Assembly: GCA_916613615.1 (NCBI GenBank)
Contig: OU744726.1
Coordinates: 17,239,515-17,303,514, forward strand
DNA from: Steromphala cineraria
Taxonomy: Eukaryota > Mollusca > Gastropoda > Trochida > Trochidae
DNA length: 64,000 nt
Direction of reading: 5' to 3'
A model generated the notes under the pieces. The model made no database searches and had not been told where the DNA came from. It saw only the letters and a list, made by a program, of their open reading frames with translations. Of the stretch, positions 51,106-63,540 are shown in pieces (within the stretch, counting starts at the first letter, position 1; every line of letters begins with the position of its first letter). The position numbers and the translations under genes were made by a program.

Positions 51106-53929
51106 GTACTTCTTAAATTCAAGAATGTGCATGCCATCTTGTCAAAATATGAGCGTTAAGAACAATCAATATTGCTCAGCTATGAGCCGTTTTTGAAAGC
51201 GATGTTTTTTCAATCAATGTTTATGATCTGTATGCATATTAAAGCTATTTTCTCAACACAACTTCAAACTTTATAAGAACTTTCCGTCAATCATGTTTTA
51301 TTTGGTTGTGTCTTTTGCAAACTTAGATGGAAATAGCTTGTTTTAAATGTTCAATATATTGATAAACACTTCTATATGTCAAAGAAAGAAGTTCGAATAC
51401 ATGCTATTTGGTAGACGATATTCATAACCACCAATGACCCGTAACTTCTTTCAACTGATATGATTTCTATTGAGACTGGCAGTAGCTAATTCAATAAGCT
51501 ATAACCAGTTGACTGTGGATCTGTTACATGCTGTAGATATCCCTAGTCGAAAAGGGGCAGAAATATAGGCAGGTATGTTTAGTTGGACTATCTTGTTCTA
51601 GGATCTTTAAAACATGTATACAGCATAAATTGGTTTAATTTTAGTTAAAAAGGGTATAGTCAGTCGGCAATGAGGTCTTACACATAATTATCATCGGTCA
51701 ATCAGACACAATCTTAGGTGTGTTTTGTTGATATTTTGTCATTCAAAATCTTCATAATACATATATAGCATAAGTTTTTTTAACTTAAAGCCATGTTTCA
51801 TGCTTTGATAAGTAGTATAGAAGAGACAATGGTAAGGGTCAAATGTAGATATAAACAAACTGCCATCGTAGTCTGTTTGTACAGTGCTATATTTATATGT
51901 CATCATCTTTGATTCAATAGTCTTGTGGTGTTAAAATGCCTTGATATTAAATGTTATATATCAATGTTGAGGTCTTTGATTACTAAAGATATGTTAGTTT
52001 TTTTAGATACTCTTAAAGAAGATTCAGCCCTCTGATTAACTTGTTAGGCCATTCCATTAACATGTGTATGACTTGAATAAGTGATTAAACTCTCTACGAA
52101 AGAGACATAATACATCACATGTCATATCGCTAATAAGGTTTTGTGTTATGGATTATGTATGGTAAATTCTTAATGAACAATTTTGATGGTATGATTTTTT
52201 AGAAGATCTAGAACTTTCATTCTATTCAACATTAATTAAATGAATGATTGGAATGTCGATGTTTGCAAAGAAAAGAGAAAGATTGAAAATGTTATCCTTG
52301 TCCACACATAATGAATTTATTTCCTCTTGTTACACTGTAATGATATATTGCTATCATGATATCAGGAAGTTATTGAGCTTGGTTTAAGATTAACCGCTGC
52401 CACCAATTGGTATATTCAACTTGGTAACAGTAAACATAGCTTGTGATATTGACTGGATTTAACCTGATAAACTGAATCAATATGGATTGCTTTTACATAA
52501 AGTATAATCAATATATTAAATCTAGGTCAACACTAATATTTAGTTTCTAGGTTTTTAAATTTTAGAATTTTCAGCCATTTTGATGATGATAAATCTGAAA
52601 TAGCAACATATCTAGATCTTCATATAAATTATGAATTAAAAAAATGTTCCATTCTGTTATGACGTCATCAATCTTAAAAAAATGAATGCACAAATTAATG
52701 ATATTGAAAGATGTATTGAAATTACTAAATATTACTTAAAATAATTTTATGAATGTTTTGTTCAATCCATTTCAGTAGGTGTACATTCGCATATAGAGAA
52801 ACAAACGCTGTTTTGTTACAACAATAATATTCTGTTGATTATCATTTGATGATTTGTATTTTTTATACCATTTAGCTATTCAGATGAGCCAATAGCAAAA
52901 CAAATTTTAAACATTCCAGATTTTGCGCTTTATAAAACTTAACTTATTATTATGTTCAGAAAGACAACACCCAACACCCAACAAGAAAACCACAAATCTT
53001 GCAGATCAACAGTACATCAACTTGAAGACATACATACAAAGCTTGATTTATCTGGGTTGTTTCAATATGAGATAAGACTATGTACAATATAGCCAGGTAC
53101 TAATGCTCATATCTCATACCATGCATTATGTCAGAGGTCACTGCTACTGGATGCCTGTATCACCTGGTGTTATGTCACATATAGTAAACAGTGAGCGTTT
53201 ATCAGTATCTCTGCAACTACCTAATGTAAGAGGTTTGGTATTTGAAGTGTTTCCACTATTGGAGTTTCTCTGTTTTGAGGTTTGGGCTGTTCATTTTGTC
53301 AATTTATTTATGTTTAGGAATAACTTGGAATTATTTTTAGATTTGATTATTGATTTAGTGATTTTGTCAAGGTTATCTTGTGACTTTGTTATTTAGATCA
53401 ATGGATTTGTGTGGCAATGTTTTGAATGTCTACTATAGGTTATTATGTTTTTTAACCAATATATAGAATTGATTTTGTGTGTTAAGGTTTTAGATAGAAT
53501 CATGTTTCAAGTAGAAAAGATTATGGATACTCGTAAAGAGAGGTTTGTAATGTGTATCATAACATGTTACATGTTTATATATTCATATTGCTACCAGGGC
53601 TTGGAAACTTAATTTCCAGTAACTTTTGTTACATTTTGAAGTATAATAAACTGAAATTAAAGATAACATTTCAATCTAAGTTTGTTCACATGTGTCATAA
53701 TTGACCTCATGAATAAATCATATTGAACCAAGATCCTGTATATATTCCTATTCATAAATGATATATGAGTAACATTTAAAAAATAGAATCACTAACCAAC
53801 GATATTTATAGAATATACTATTTTGTTTTTCCTTAATTCTACAACCACTTCACAAACATGAACAGACAGTTGGTCTATTTAAACATGATCTCATTATCTT
53901 CCCAACTGCCATTTCCAGGGTGAATCATG

Positions 53930-54320
53930 CATGCTGCCTTTATTCCAGCTAATTCCACTTGCTCGCCTAACCTGGTCTGGTACAATGTGGCTCCCCATCC
54001 CATTTCTCCCCCTTCATCCCTCCCCCTAATCTCCTCCCCCCCTCAAATCATGCCTTTCCTCATTCCACTTAAATCACATTGCTGCCGAGCCTTAGTAGTA
54101 AAATTTCTCTCACAACCCTTCTCGATGTCACACTTTTGGCATGTAATATTTTAATTTTCATTATATAAGCCCCCCTGGCGACATCCTCTTTTCTCCTACC
54201 CTAGCTAAGAATTCCTACTTTTTTCCTCTTTTTTCTCCCCCTTGTATTAATAATCTCCCTGAATCTCTCTCTGACTGAAGACGAGAGCTAAGGGCAGTGA
54301 GAGAAGGAGAGATCATAGAA
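53930..54320 (+). promoter_or_regulatory. Pyrimidine-rich tract then purine-rich tract, possible promoter
   Basis: From about 53930 to 54260 the plus strand is strongly C/T-rich (ccccttcatccctccccct, ctcctcccccc). It then switches to G/A-rich sequence (gacgagagctaagggcag, gagagaaggagagatc) at about 54278-54316, immediately before a possible start codon at 54324. Such strand asymmetry beside an initiator-like ctctctgactg can mark a promoter, but it could also be intron polypyrimidine sequence. Confidence 0.3.
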
Positions 54321-54323
54321 AGC

Positions 54324-54345
54324 ATGTCGTGCAAGTGTTCGGAAA
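54324..54345 (+). CDS. Weak candidate for a further alternative first exon
   Basis: An ATG at 54324 (A at -3) opens MSCKCSE plus one base before gtaacg at 54346. That leftover base gives the same split Thr codon with exon 54616 as the normal upstream exon does, and the intron would be 270 bp. The donor is poor. A better donor nearby (gtaaga at 54358) would leave phase 0 and fail. The N-terminus Met-Ser-Cys matches the candidate at 39360. I rate it as speculative. Confidence 0.15.
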
Positions 54346-54615
54346 GTAACGACCTACATGTAAGACATGTGTTATAGCGGATACTGTTTCCCTGTTAACT
54401 AAGTAGGTATGTCCATCTGTCGAGGAAGAGAATTCAGGTAATCTTCTTTTTTGTTGGGGATTAACCCCAGGTAGCAATGATTTGTGATTCAGTGTTTTCA
54501 ATTAGGCCAGATTTTATAATGAACAAAATGTGTTCATGTTTGTTGAAAACAAAATTATTGGAAAAATATTGTTATTTTGATAATGAAAATGACGAATTTA
54601 TTTTTTTATTTCCAG

Positions 54616-55694
54616 CCCCTTCAAAACCCAAGTTCTTGGAGAAGATAATAGCGAGCGGAAAGAAAGGGTTTAAGTCAAGTGATAACGGGTTGATACAGGA
54701 TGAGGATAGTGATGATTGTGCCGCGGGTGCCATCGTCAATGAAGTAAACGACACATGTGCACATGCAGTCTGCTCGTCTGCAGATAATTGTGACTCAGAC
54801 TTTCCTGAGTCGTTAGACGGGGAGACAGACTTCTCGGAAGGGTCCATCACCCCAACAAACTCTTCCATCACAAGTTCCCCTCCTGTGTACCCACGGACAG
54901 CATGGTCCACCCCGAACTCGCCGCTTCGATCAGGGATTGTTCAGAAACGGTGTGAAAATTTTCAACGACTTTACAATTCAGTTCATGACAGTCCTCCTCT
55001 ACAAAGAAAGTCAGCGTCAAAATCTCGGAAGAAAACACACTCAACGCCGACATCACCTCTTTCGGATAAATCAATATGTGGGGTTCACAAGGATCAGGTA
55101 GATCGGTTTGATAGATTCATCAAAAACTATTATAGTATTTCGAGGGATGAAAACTTTGCAAAATCAGTCATGTCGAAAGGATATGTACGTGCGTTAGTTG
55201 AACGGATAAACAGTACGAAGTATGGGTTGGATCCCGATAATCCTACAAGTGAAGACGAAGATATACAAAATGCGAAAGAAGAATGTGTTAAAGCTTTACA
55301 GGAAGTGTTTGAGAACACCGAACAGAGAGTTCTTAAGTCTCCCAAACCTCAAAGAGGTGAAAATGGGAAACCTAAATTAAAGCTTCCGGGATCTAAATCA
55401 GAAAGAAAGGATGCATGTGCCTGTAGAAATGGTTCAAAATCTTCAAACAAGTCTCCGACTGAAAAGTCACACACTCACAAAACATCAAAACATTCTAGTG
55501 ATAAATCTCCCAAAAAGTCTGATGTGAATGGGAAATGTGATTGTGAATGTTCAGCTTTAGAAAATGGATGTACCCAACCGATGAGCCCTGCGGAATTGTT
55601 TGACTCAAGTTGGTCCGAGTCTGATATGAGTTTTGATGACTTCAGTGATGAAAGCGATTCGGAGGACAAAATGTTTGATGGGTTTGAGAAAAAG
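54616..55694 (+). CDS. Main large exon of an unrecognised Ser/Lys/Asp-rich protein
   Basis: This is the clearest coding exon in the window: acceptor ttttttatttccag (ending 54615), 359 open codons after two phase-completing bases, and consensus donor gtgagt at 55695 leaving phase 0. The frame remains open upstream to 54477, but that part is AT-rich intron. Regions by exon residue: 1-20 basic (PSKPKFLEKIIASGKKG); 25-75 acidic with scattered Cys; 75-165 Ser/Thr/Pro-rich with TPNSPL, HDSPPL and TPTSPLS, likely proline-directed kinase sites; 165-250 probably helical (DQVDRFDRFIKNYYS, YVRALVERIN, EECVKALQEVFE); 250-315 Lys/Ser-rich, lysine-heavy with CACR and CDCEC pairs; 320-359 acidic (SDMSFDDFSDESDSED). 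No signal peptide or membrane segment is visible, so it is probably intracellular. With exons 25403 and 1868 (from ATG 1900) the product is at least 462 residues here and continues beyond the window. I cannot name the family. Confidence 0.92.
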
Positions 55695-57940
55695 GTGAGT
55701 TTCTTCAATTTGTTCAATTTCAAAAACTTTTCCTATTTCATTGTTATTATTCTACAAACAACGCTGGCGCTTCTCCATGGTGATCTTGAACCATTCTTGT
55801 ACTTTTGCGGATTAACTAAATGATTCTGGTGGATCTAACTGGTGCGGTGCATCAATAGAAAACCACGACCCCTCTTTGTTATACTATAAATGGTTTGAAA
55901 CAGAAGAATCCTTATGTTGTAACGATGTAAATAAAAAATGCAAAATTTATCAAAAACGTCAATACTTCCTCTGTCTAGAGTAAGGATTACCGGACTGTTG
56001 GATGAACCTTATGTCAAACATTGTCATCACTGTCACCTTTGATTGGAATTCTTAAAATAGAGTGGATGCAGATGACTTTAGGAACATAATACTTCTTTAT
56101 TCTGTAAAAGCAATGATTCATTTGAGAACTCTATGATCTGTTCAAACTGCACTTATGAAGAATAAAGTATTTGAATATTCATAAAGATATGGCTGTTACT
56201 GCTATCATCCCTGTGTCTCATGTCATGATTGCAAGTTTTATTAAGGCAATATTTTGGAAAAACATTTTTAATGCATATCCCTTTGTCATGCGTGTTACAA
56301 ATGAACTATTATTATTATGACAACATATCTGTTTTCCACCTTTTCTTATTGCCTTGGTCTATCCATTATATATCATTCAAACTTGACACATGTTAGGTAA
56401 AACACACCTGTATACAAAGGTGTCGGAGAGAAATAACAGAGAGTCAAGGGTAAGATAGCTATGCCACTAGTAGTCTGGTAGTGCTGTCTTCTATAGTATT
56501 GCTGTAGTATCAATAGACATAGAAATACAGGTCAGTGTGACATACAGTATGATACCGCTATTCAAAAGTAACAATATAAAATTCATTCACTGTCCCAAGA
56601 AATACCAAAGAAGGCCTTGCTATCATGGCCTAAGTGTATTGCTATATAACTGAGTTATGATCCCTGTGAAGTTGATACTCAGAAAGACACTTTTGACACA
56701 AATTCAGTATTATCTCACATATTTTAAGATATAGTAAAGGGCATAGGAGAACAAACACTCTTCCATGTATCTTTCACTCATTGCAATACAATACCTAACA
56801 TTTATACAAATTACTTGCAATCAATTATAAAATACAAAAATAGACCAAAGGTTATAAAAATATGGATAGTAACTGTATTCATACTTTAACATGTATTAAG
56901 GAACCTTACAAAATTAATGATTGTTTTGAAAAAAAGTAATTTTACTTCTGATATAAATAAAGTTAGTTACAATAGTATTATAAATTATATCTGAAATAAA
57001 AGTTTTATCTGAAACATGACTATATTTGCAAGTTAAAGTATAGAAATATCTGACATCGCTTGATATATGGACATTGAAAAGACTCTAAATGTTTGTAAAT
57101 AATAGCCCTTGAAACTTTACAAAAACAAACTTGTGAGTATTAGGAGCTAGAACTTTCATTTCTGCAAGATAAAAGTTTTTGCAACAAATTTCGGCATTTA
57201 GTTATTGATTATTCTGTTAGGTCTGTAAGTTATTTCATATTCTGTCTGGTGATGTAATCATCTTTGACAAACACAATCAGCAAGTATTGATTACATGTCA
57301 CATGAAACATGATTTTTTATTCTATTAGATTTTGTTTTAAGGACTGATGAATGTGTTGGAGGATATAAAATTCTTTTCCTCCTTTGATTTGATAATTTTT
57401 TTATTTATGATTTCTTCCAACTATATATATATATTTGTTCATCCAATTTAAATTTGAAAGTGACATAAGTATAGGCTGATTTGAATAAGAAGTTCAAACT
57501 GATTTTTTGCCAAAGAAAGATAAAAAATATTGATCTTTGACATAACATAGAATTTCAATTTTGCAAATTATTTAATCTACCAACAACAATTCAGCTTATA
57601 TTATTATGAAAAGACGACTTTTTTCTTTAATATTTTTTTTTAAATACACCAAAATGAGAGAGTGCTAATGTAATTTTGAGGAAAATTTTGAAACTGAATT
57701 TAAATCAATTTATAACAAACTATGATTCAGAGTTAAAGCACTCAGTTGACATTGGGGAACACAGACTGAGCATGCTGGTCGGTTCTAATTGGGTCAAATC
57801 ATTGTTTGCATAATTATTGAAACACACATTTCTTTTCTTTGAATTAAGTAACCTAAGAAACACTAAGGGTCATTATTAAGTGAATTATGAAATCTGACAA
57901 CTAGAAATTTCATTGATTCATAGCAAATTTCTGTTCATCT

Positions 57941-57988
57941 ATTTCATTCATTCATTCATTCATTCATTCATTCATTCATCCATCCATC
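57941..57988. repeat. (ATTC)n microsatellite
   Basis: About nine attc units followed by three atcc units. Confidence 0.95.
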
Positions 57989-58058
57989 CATTTGTATGTG
58001 TTATAAGTAGGTCTTTACAAACTGAGAGCATGATGTAGATAATTTCTGCTTTTTAAGG

Positions 58059-58226
58059 TTACGAGAGCCTGCCATGTTAGAAAAAGCATTATTAATGTAT
58101 CAAGATGCAGTCACTGCACCAGACCTATAGTGCATAGAAGCTGCATTGAGTATGTTGTTTCAAGTGGAAAAGATAGGACCTGCTGATGCACAGGAAGTTG
58201 GGGATAGGTCGCAGAAACTGTGTTAA
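58059..58226 (+). pseudogene. Possible decayed coding fragment
   Basis: One frame reads as a coherent helical-looking peptide (LREPAMLEKALLMYQDAV..., then CIEAALSMLFQVEKI...) interrupted by a single stop codon (tag at 58128) and closed by taa at 58224. GC content is above the neighbouring DNA. A second frame from 58058 is open for about 38 codons with several Cys and His. I do not recognise either. It may be a gene or retrocopy remnant, or chance. Confidence 0.2.
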
Positions 58227-58871
58227 GCATCCATGCATTGGATCATCAACTACGTTTTAAAAAACTGTGTATTTGAAATAAATTTAGTATTGAATTTTAA
58301 AAACATTATTTTTGAAAAAAAATTTACCAAAATGTATTCTTACATAGACACTTAGGCTCCAAATCGAGAATTAGAAAAATATGTATTGAAATAATATAAC
58401 AAAGTTTTTTATAAGATGTTTTTATATTTTATCTGAAAATTAATATGTTAAACATTTTTGTGATAGAGAACTTAAAACATATTACCATAGATAATAATGA
58501 TGCCATTTTATTTCTGTTTTCTGCCAAAATTGAGATTAATTTCAATATCTTATACTGTTTTTGAGCAGTCAGTGCTCTAACTAACTCTCAGAAATTTAAA
58601 GAAAAAAAATCAAGTACAAGTATCAAACAGATAATATCTTGATTATATCACACTTTGAATATTTTTCATATTTGTGAATCATTAACTGCCCTCACTTCAA
58701 CCCCTTCCTTAGAATCCATGTATCAAAATCTTTAGCTATTTTTAGACATCTTTGTTTATTTTTATGCCTGAGGTCTAAAAGTGACGTTATCAATGTAATT
58801 ACACTGTATATAAGACAGGAATGCAGATAAAAACCACCTGAACGATGTAGAATCATACCTTAGTGATGAGT

Positions 58872-58903
58872 TGCATTAATATCGCTGCATTAATATCGCT
58901 GCC
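58872..58903. repeat. Short tandem duplication, 15-16 bp unit
   Basis: The word gcattaatatcgct occurs twice in a row. Confidence 0.85.
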
Positions 58904-61284
58904 ACAACAGTGAAATTTCTAATATTTTTTTTTACCTCTTTGGAATTTTGAAAATTAATTCTTATATCTTTTGCTAAACAAACAAAATAAGTATCTTTGG
59001 TCATTTTCATTAACATAAGCTGAAGATAACTTTATTTCAAAAGATGAAATTTATTATGATTAATGATATTATGAAAAAATTATAAAATGATTCTATTTCT
59101 CCTTGTCTTTTTATATGAAACAACTTTCAAGAGATAATTTCATAATTCATATTTCTCATAAACATAGTTTACTAGGTTTGTTTCTTTACAAAGCAAAGTT
59201 ATTCATAAAAGTTTTCATGAGACCTAAAAAAATTAAAATTTACTGAATTGTCAGTCTTTTGAGAGACACAAATAGAAGGAGTGGAAAAAATATAAAGATA
59301 TGCTAATGTCTTTTGTATCTTTGAAACACTTTAATAACCTTATTTCCTGATTCATAAATATTGTTATGTTGTTATTCAATCAATACAAAATCATCAAAAT
59401 TATTTAACCTTTTAAAGTATTTAAAAACTCTTACTACATATCCAGTGAATATAGTGATAAATTTTGAACTTATTATAAAATATTTTGCAAATTATGATTA
59501 AAAATTCCAGAAAATTTGAAATATTTTGCTTACACTTGACTGAACGTCAGTGTTTTGAGTGAGATAGTGTGATTAAGTACTAGAGAGTGGAGCGTGTGCT
59601 AATGTTGCTACTATAAAGTAGGATAGGTTGGGTAATCTTCGCTTCACACTTGACCTAACTAGGAGTCAGGAAGCTGGAGAGGATATGTTGCGGATGTCAG
59701 CGGGAAATAAATCGGAGATTTAGCCACGTCCAAGTTGGGATAATGCTTCATTTCTATCTGGATTACTTTACTCAAATTTGGACAAGAAAATGTTGATATT
59801 TGTGGACTTTTGGACAGATGTGTTCCTTTGTGTTATTCGATATGCATGAGTGATTTTCAAGGGATCGGTGATCAGTGCATATTTATAGTGATACTCTGGT
59901 ACATGGTGCGTATAATGGAATTTACATGCATTCCTGTCGTTAGAGGAAATGTTTATCATGTTTGTGATTTTAGGTTTTTAAATGGTTGTTTTTAAAACTC
60001 TGACATCTGTAAAGATTTATGGATATTAAAAATGTGTTAAATAAATATGATTCAAAAAGTTATATCAAATGTGATTAACTTCAATGTTACGTACTTTTCA
60101 AAGTTAGAAAACATCAATTTAAGTGTTTATTCCATTAGTTACTTTTGTATCAATAATACTATTTCATTTTGTGCTTAGTTTAAAGAAAATAACGATTTTG
60201 AATTGTTTGAATAGCAAAACTACATTTTGATTCACTTCTTTTGTTTAAAATGTTAATGCAATATGAACTTGATATTGAAATGAAATTCAAATAAAATGTT
60301 AAAAAAATTTACTTATGGTTAGTGAAACAAAACGGATTAAGTATTTAACAATATAACTTTGGCATGTCCTTCAAAATAATAATTCCTGTCCCTATTTGTC
60401 AGCATTGTTGTCACTTGTAACCATTTGTCCCGCCCAGCAACATTTTTACACTCTTATATAGTTAACCTTTAACCAGAAGAATATACTCTGATGGTCTTAT
60501 TAAACTGGTCATTCAATTCAGTTCTGTTAAAATAAACTGTTAATTTATAGTTCAGCATGGTTTTGCTCTATTTGAATAAGTGTCTAAAAAGTTTCGAGAC
60601 TGGCGAGATTATGTCCATGCTCAAAGATTTCAGTATTTGGGTCTTTCAAAACGGTTAGGTATGAAATTAATTCAGCAGGTAAGGGTTAATGAATTTTCTA
60701 GCTCTGTCTGTCATCTTAGTTGTCACTTGTGACCATTTGTCATAACCTTATACAACCTGACTCGTATAATCAAAGTCAAAGGTGACCTAGAGATTCTACA
60801 GTATTAATTTAACTTAATTAAAAATAAAATTTTGTAAGAAGAGGGTTTCAGAAATGGATTTATGAATTCAATTTTAAATCTACTGTTGTATGCATCTAGG
60901 ATGGTTAACAAAGTATGAATGTTTTTATGTTCTTGTCATTTGACATTTTGACATGATAGCAAGATTTATTTTGGTGCAAAGCATTGTCTGTTGTCTTTGC
61001 ACATGTGTAATAAATTACAAGTTTAATCATACTTGTATAATAGTACAACAGCTAGCAAGCACATACAAACGATGTATTTAATGGGACACAATATGTATTG
61101 TTTTTGATCAATGGCTTAAAATATTTTCATTTCATTGTTTACTTTTAGTTTTTTTTAACTGTGTGATTATTATCATTATATTAGTTAAAAACTGCTGTCA
61201 TTTCATGATAATAGGAACATGTTGTTTTTACAAATGAAAGGATTATGGTCAAAAGTTCAGTCATGCAATTTTGGTAATAATGAT

Positions 61285-61345
61285 ATGTTAGGCGTTTATA
61301 TAGCACTTGAAATCAGTCATGTGCTCGATTGAACATGAAGGTTTT
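61285..61345 (+). repeat. Degenerate relative of the repeat at 26745
   Basis: gcgtttatatagcacttg...gtgctcgattgaac resembles tatttatatagcgcac...gttgctcaaggcgc. The match is short. Confidence 0.3.
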
Positions 61346-63519
61346 CAATTCAGACTTGTAACTTGTGAATGTTAATTATTTTGGTATGATAAATGTATTA
61401 CATCAACTAGTTTCATCATTGAATTTCAAATCAATCAATAAAGAAGGAAATTATGCCATTATTTTTATGTCCATTAGGATACATTTGCATTTATTTTCAT
61501 AATTCAAACTGTTTTGGTATAAAAGATGATATGTTCTTTTCAAATAGACATGAATCTAAGTATAAATAAATACTGATTAATGCCATCATTAGTGAAATCC
61601 TTGTGAAGGAAATCAATGTGAAATAAACAGGCAGGGATGCTATTATTCATGTCAGAGCACTAGGAAATCAACACCAACTTGATGACATTTGATGACAGTG
61701 TGTTGATGGACGTGAAACGTACATGCAATTGACCTAACTCATCAGGGCGCTCTGATTGGCTGACCCACTTTGGTTTGAAATTACGATTGCACTCAAATAT
61801 TGCTTGATGCACTCAATTGTTTGTTATTATCTTTGTTCCAGTTACTTTGTTGAGTTACTCCTCATTTGCTTTATATGAACTTTGATTGTTTGGTATGGCT
61901 GTTTTTTCATAAATCACAAATCAGAAAAAAACGATGAATCCCAAAATGATAATTCTCTAGCAAGCAAAAACAAATAAAATCTTTAAAAAAAAACTTGTTT
62001 TTTTTATTGATTTAACTGTTTTTTGATAAATGAATGAAATTCACATTGAAGTCAATATTTGACTTTCTGTCATATTTATAAAAATGTTAATAGATTGGAA
62101 TTAAATCATCATCTACAGTAGTAATTAAGTTATTATCCCATTGCTTCTTACCAGTAACAACATGTGGTACCTCAGTCTAGATAGATTGCCAGACATTAGC
62201 ACCAATGGTAAATCTTGTCTGTGACTCACCATTCATAGACAGTGCCAGGAATGGTTGGCACGGTAACCAGAAGAAGTTAAGTATGGTACTAATATGTCAA
62301 TAATGTTACACAGCATGTTCAGTACTGCAAGGAACCGTTGACATGTTATTAATGTCTCTTGAGATTACTACCGTTGGTTGATGAGTGTTATTATCAATGG
62401 CGCCATAATGATTGATATTAGCTTCAGGGATTTCTAGGGTTATCAAATTCTTAAGATATGATAAAGAAATGGAAAAAGGAAACAAGCTCCTTTAAGCCTT
62501 TATTTACATGACATTAACCTTTGATTATTTTCACAAAGATGTTAGTCTTAACCATTATATCAATGATTAAGAATTCATCTGAACTGAGCTCCTACTTGAA
62601 AACAATTGCTGTACATTCTAAGTATAATTGACTCGTGTTAAATTCAAAAAGGTCTTTTATTTATTAACGCAGGATGAAATTTTTTGTGTCAAATTAGACT
62701 TCTTTGATTCAGAAATTTCTGCAATTTACTTAGCATGGGAAAGGTTAATTCATGTGTCTGGTCTTTATGAGGGATAGAATTTATGGGTGACGAAGGAATG
62801 TTTAAACTTGCAGACAGAAGAGTATTGGTGTTGGTTTATAAGGAGTGGTAAATAGTTTAATGAGAGCATGAACACAACACTGCAATCTTTGGGTGTTTTT
62901 ATAGTATCTTGTGCAGAGATCAGCTTGTTTGTTAGAAACATCAATTTTGGCAAGACATCAACTGAGTTCATCAATATATCTTTTATCAACCAAGATACAA
63001 AATAAAGATATACAAACTTGACATAATCATAATGTAATGAATATTAATTTGGCTATTCAGTGCTTAGAAATTAAAAGGACCCATAGATAAATATCTTGTT
63101 ATCAATATATGTATGAATCACAAGGCAAAAGTCAAGATCTTGATGCGCTACAGTATCATCTTAGCATTTCTATTAAAGTTATTTTCTCAGGAAAGAAAGC
63201 TCCTCCAAAGTTCACATATTAAGGAACATAATTACTTCATCACATCAAAAACATCTTAGAATAATTAAATAATTATTAGAATGAAAAGTAACATACTGTT
63301 GATAAGTGATTTACAGTATGTATATATTTGGCACTAACTCAATTCCTTTTAAACAGATGATGTGAGCATAATTATATCATTAACCAAATTAATTAATAGA
63401 TTATCAAGCCTTAAGAAGTTGTAAGATGAGTAATCAAGAGAATTTGACAGGTGAGAGTATAAAGGTAAAGTGCAGGATATCCTATATACCTTTAATGGTA
63501 TGCTTGTAGATAATACAAG

Positions 63520-63540
63520 GGATATATATATATATATGGA
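63520..63540. repeat. (TA)n microsatellite
   Basis: A short alternating at run. Confidence 0.85.

Larger units (their letters stand above)
25580..54615 (+). other. Intron 2 (29 kb) with alternative promoter candidates
   Basis: From the donor gtgagt to the acceptor ttttttatttccag. It holds most of the mobile elements listed below and two candidate alternative first exons (39360 and 54324). Long stretches of it (28.1-31.7, 36.2-38.8, 39.8-42.5 and 47.7-53.9 kb) are AT-rich with frequent stops, and I see nothing supportable in them beyond short simple repeats. Confidence 0.75.

Noticed and set aside
54477..54615. Taking ATG 54477 as the start of the large exon's protein.
   Set aside because: This stretch is AT-rich, has an intron-like polypyrimidine tract ending in ttccag, and the upstream exon at 25403 joins perfectly at 54616.
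54572..55723. Several minus-strand open frames inside the large exon.
   Set aside because: They are antisense shadows of the plus-strand coding exon.
55695..55823. Extending the large exon's frame to the stop at 55823.
   Set aside because: A consensus donor (gtgagt) at 55695 and an abrupt change in composition and peptide character mark the exon end.
59560..59720. A slightly GC-richer patch considered as the next exon or another promoter.
   Set aside because: No acceptor/donor pair with phase 0 gave a convincing peptide, and short frames end quickly.
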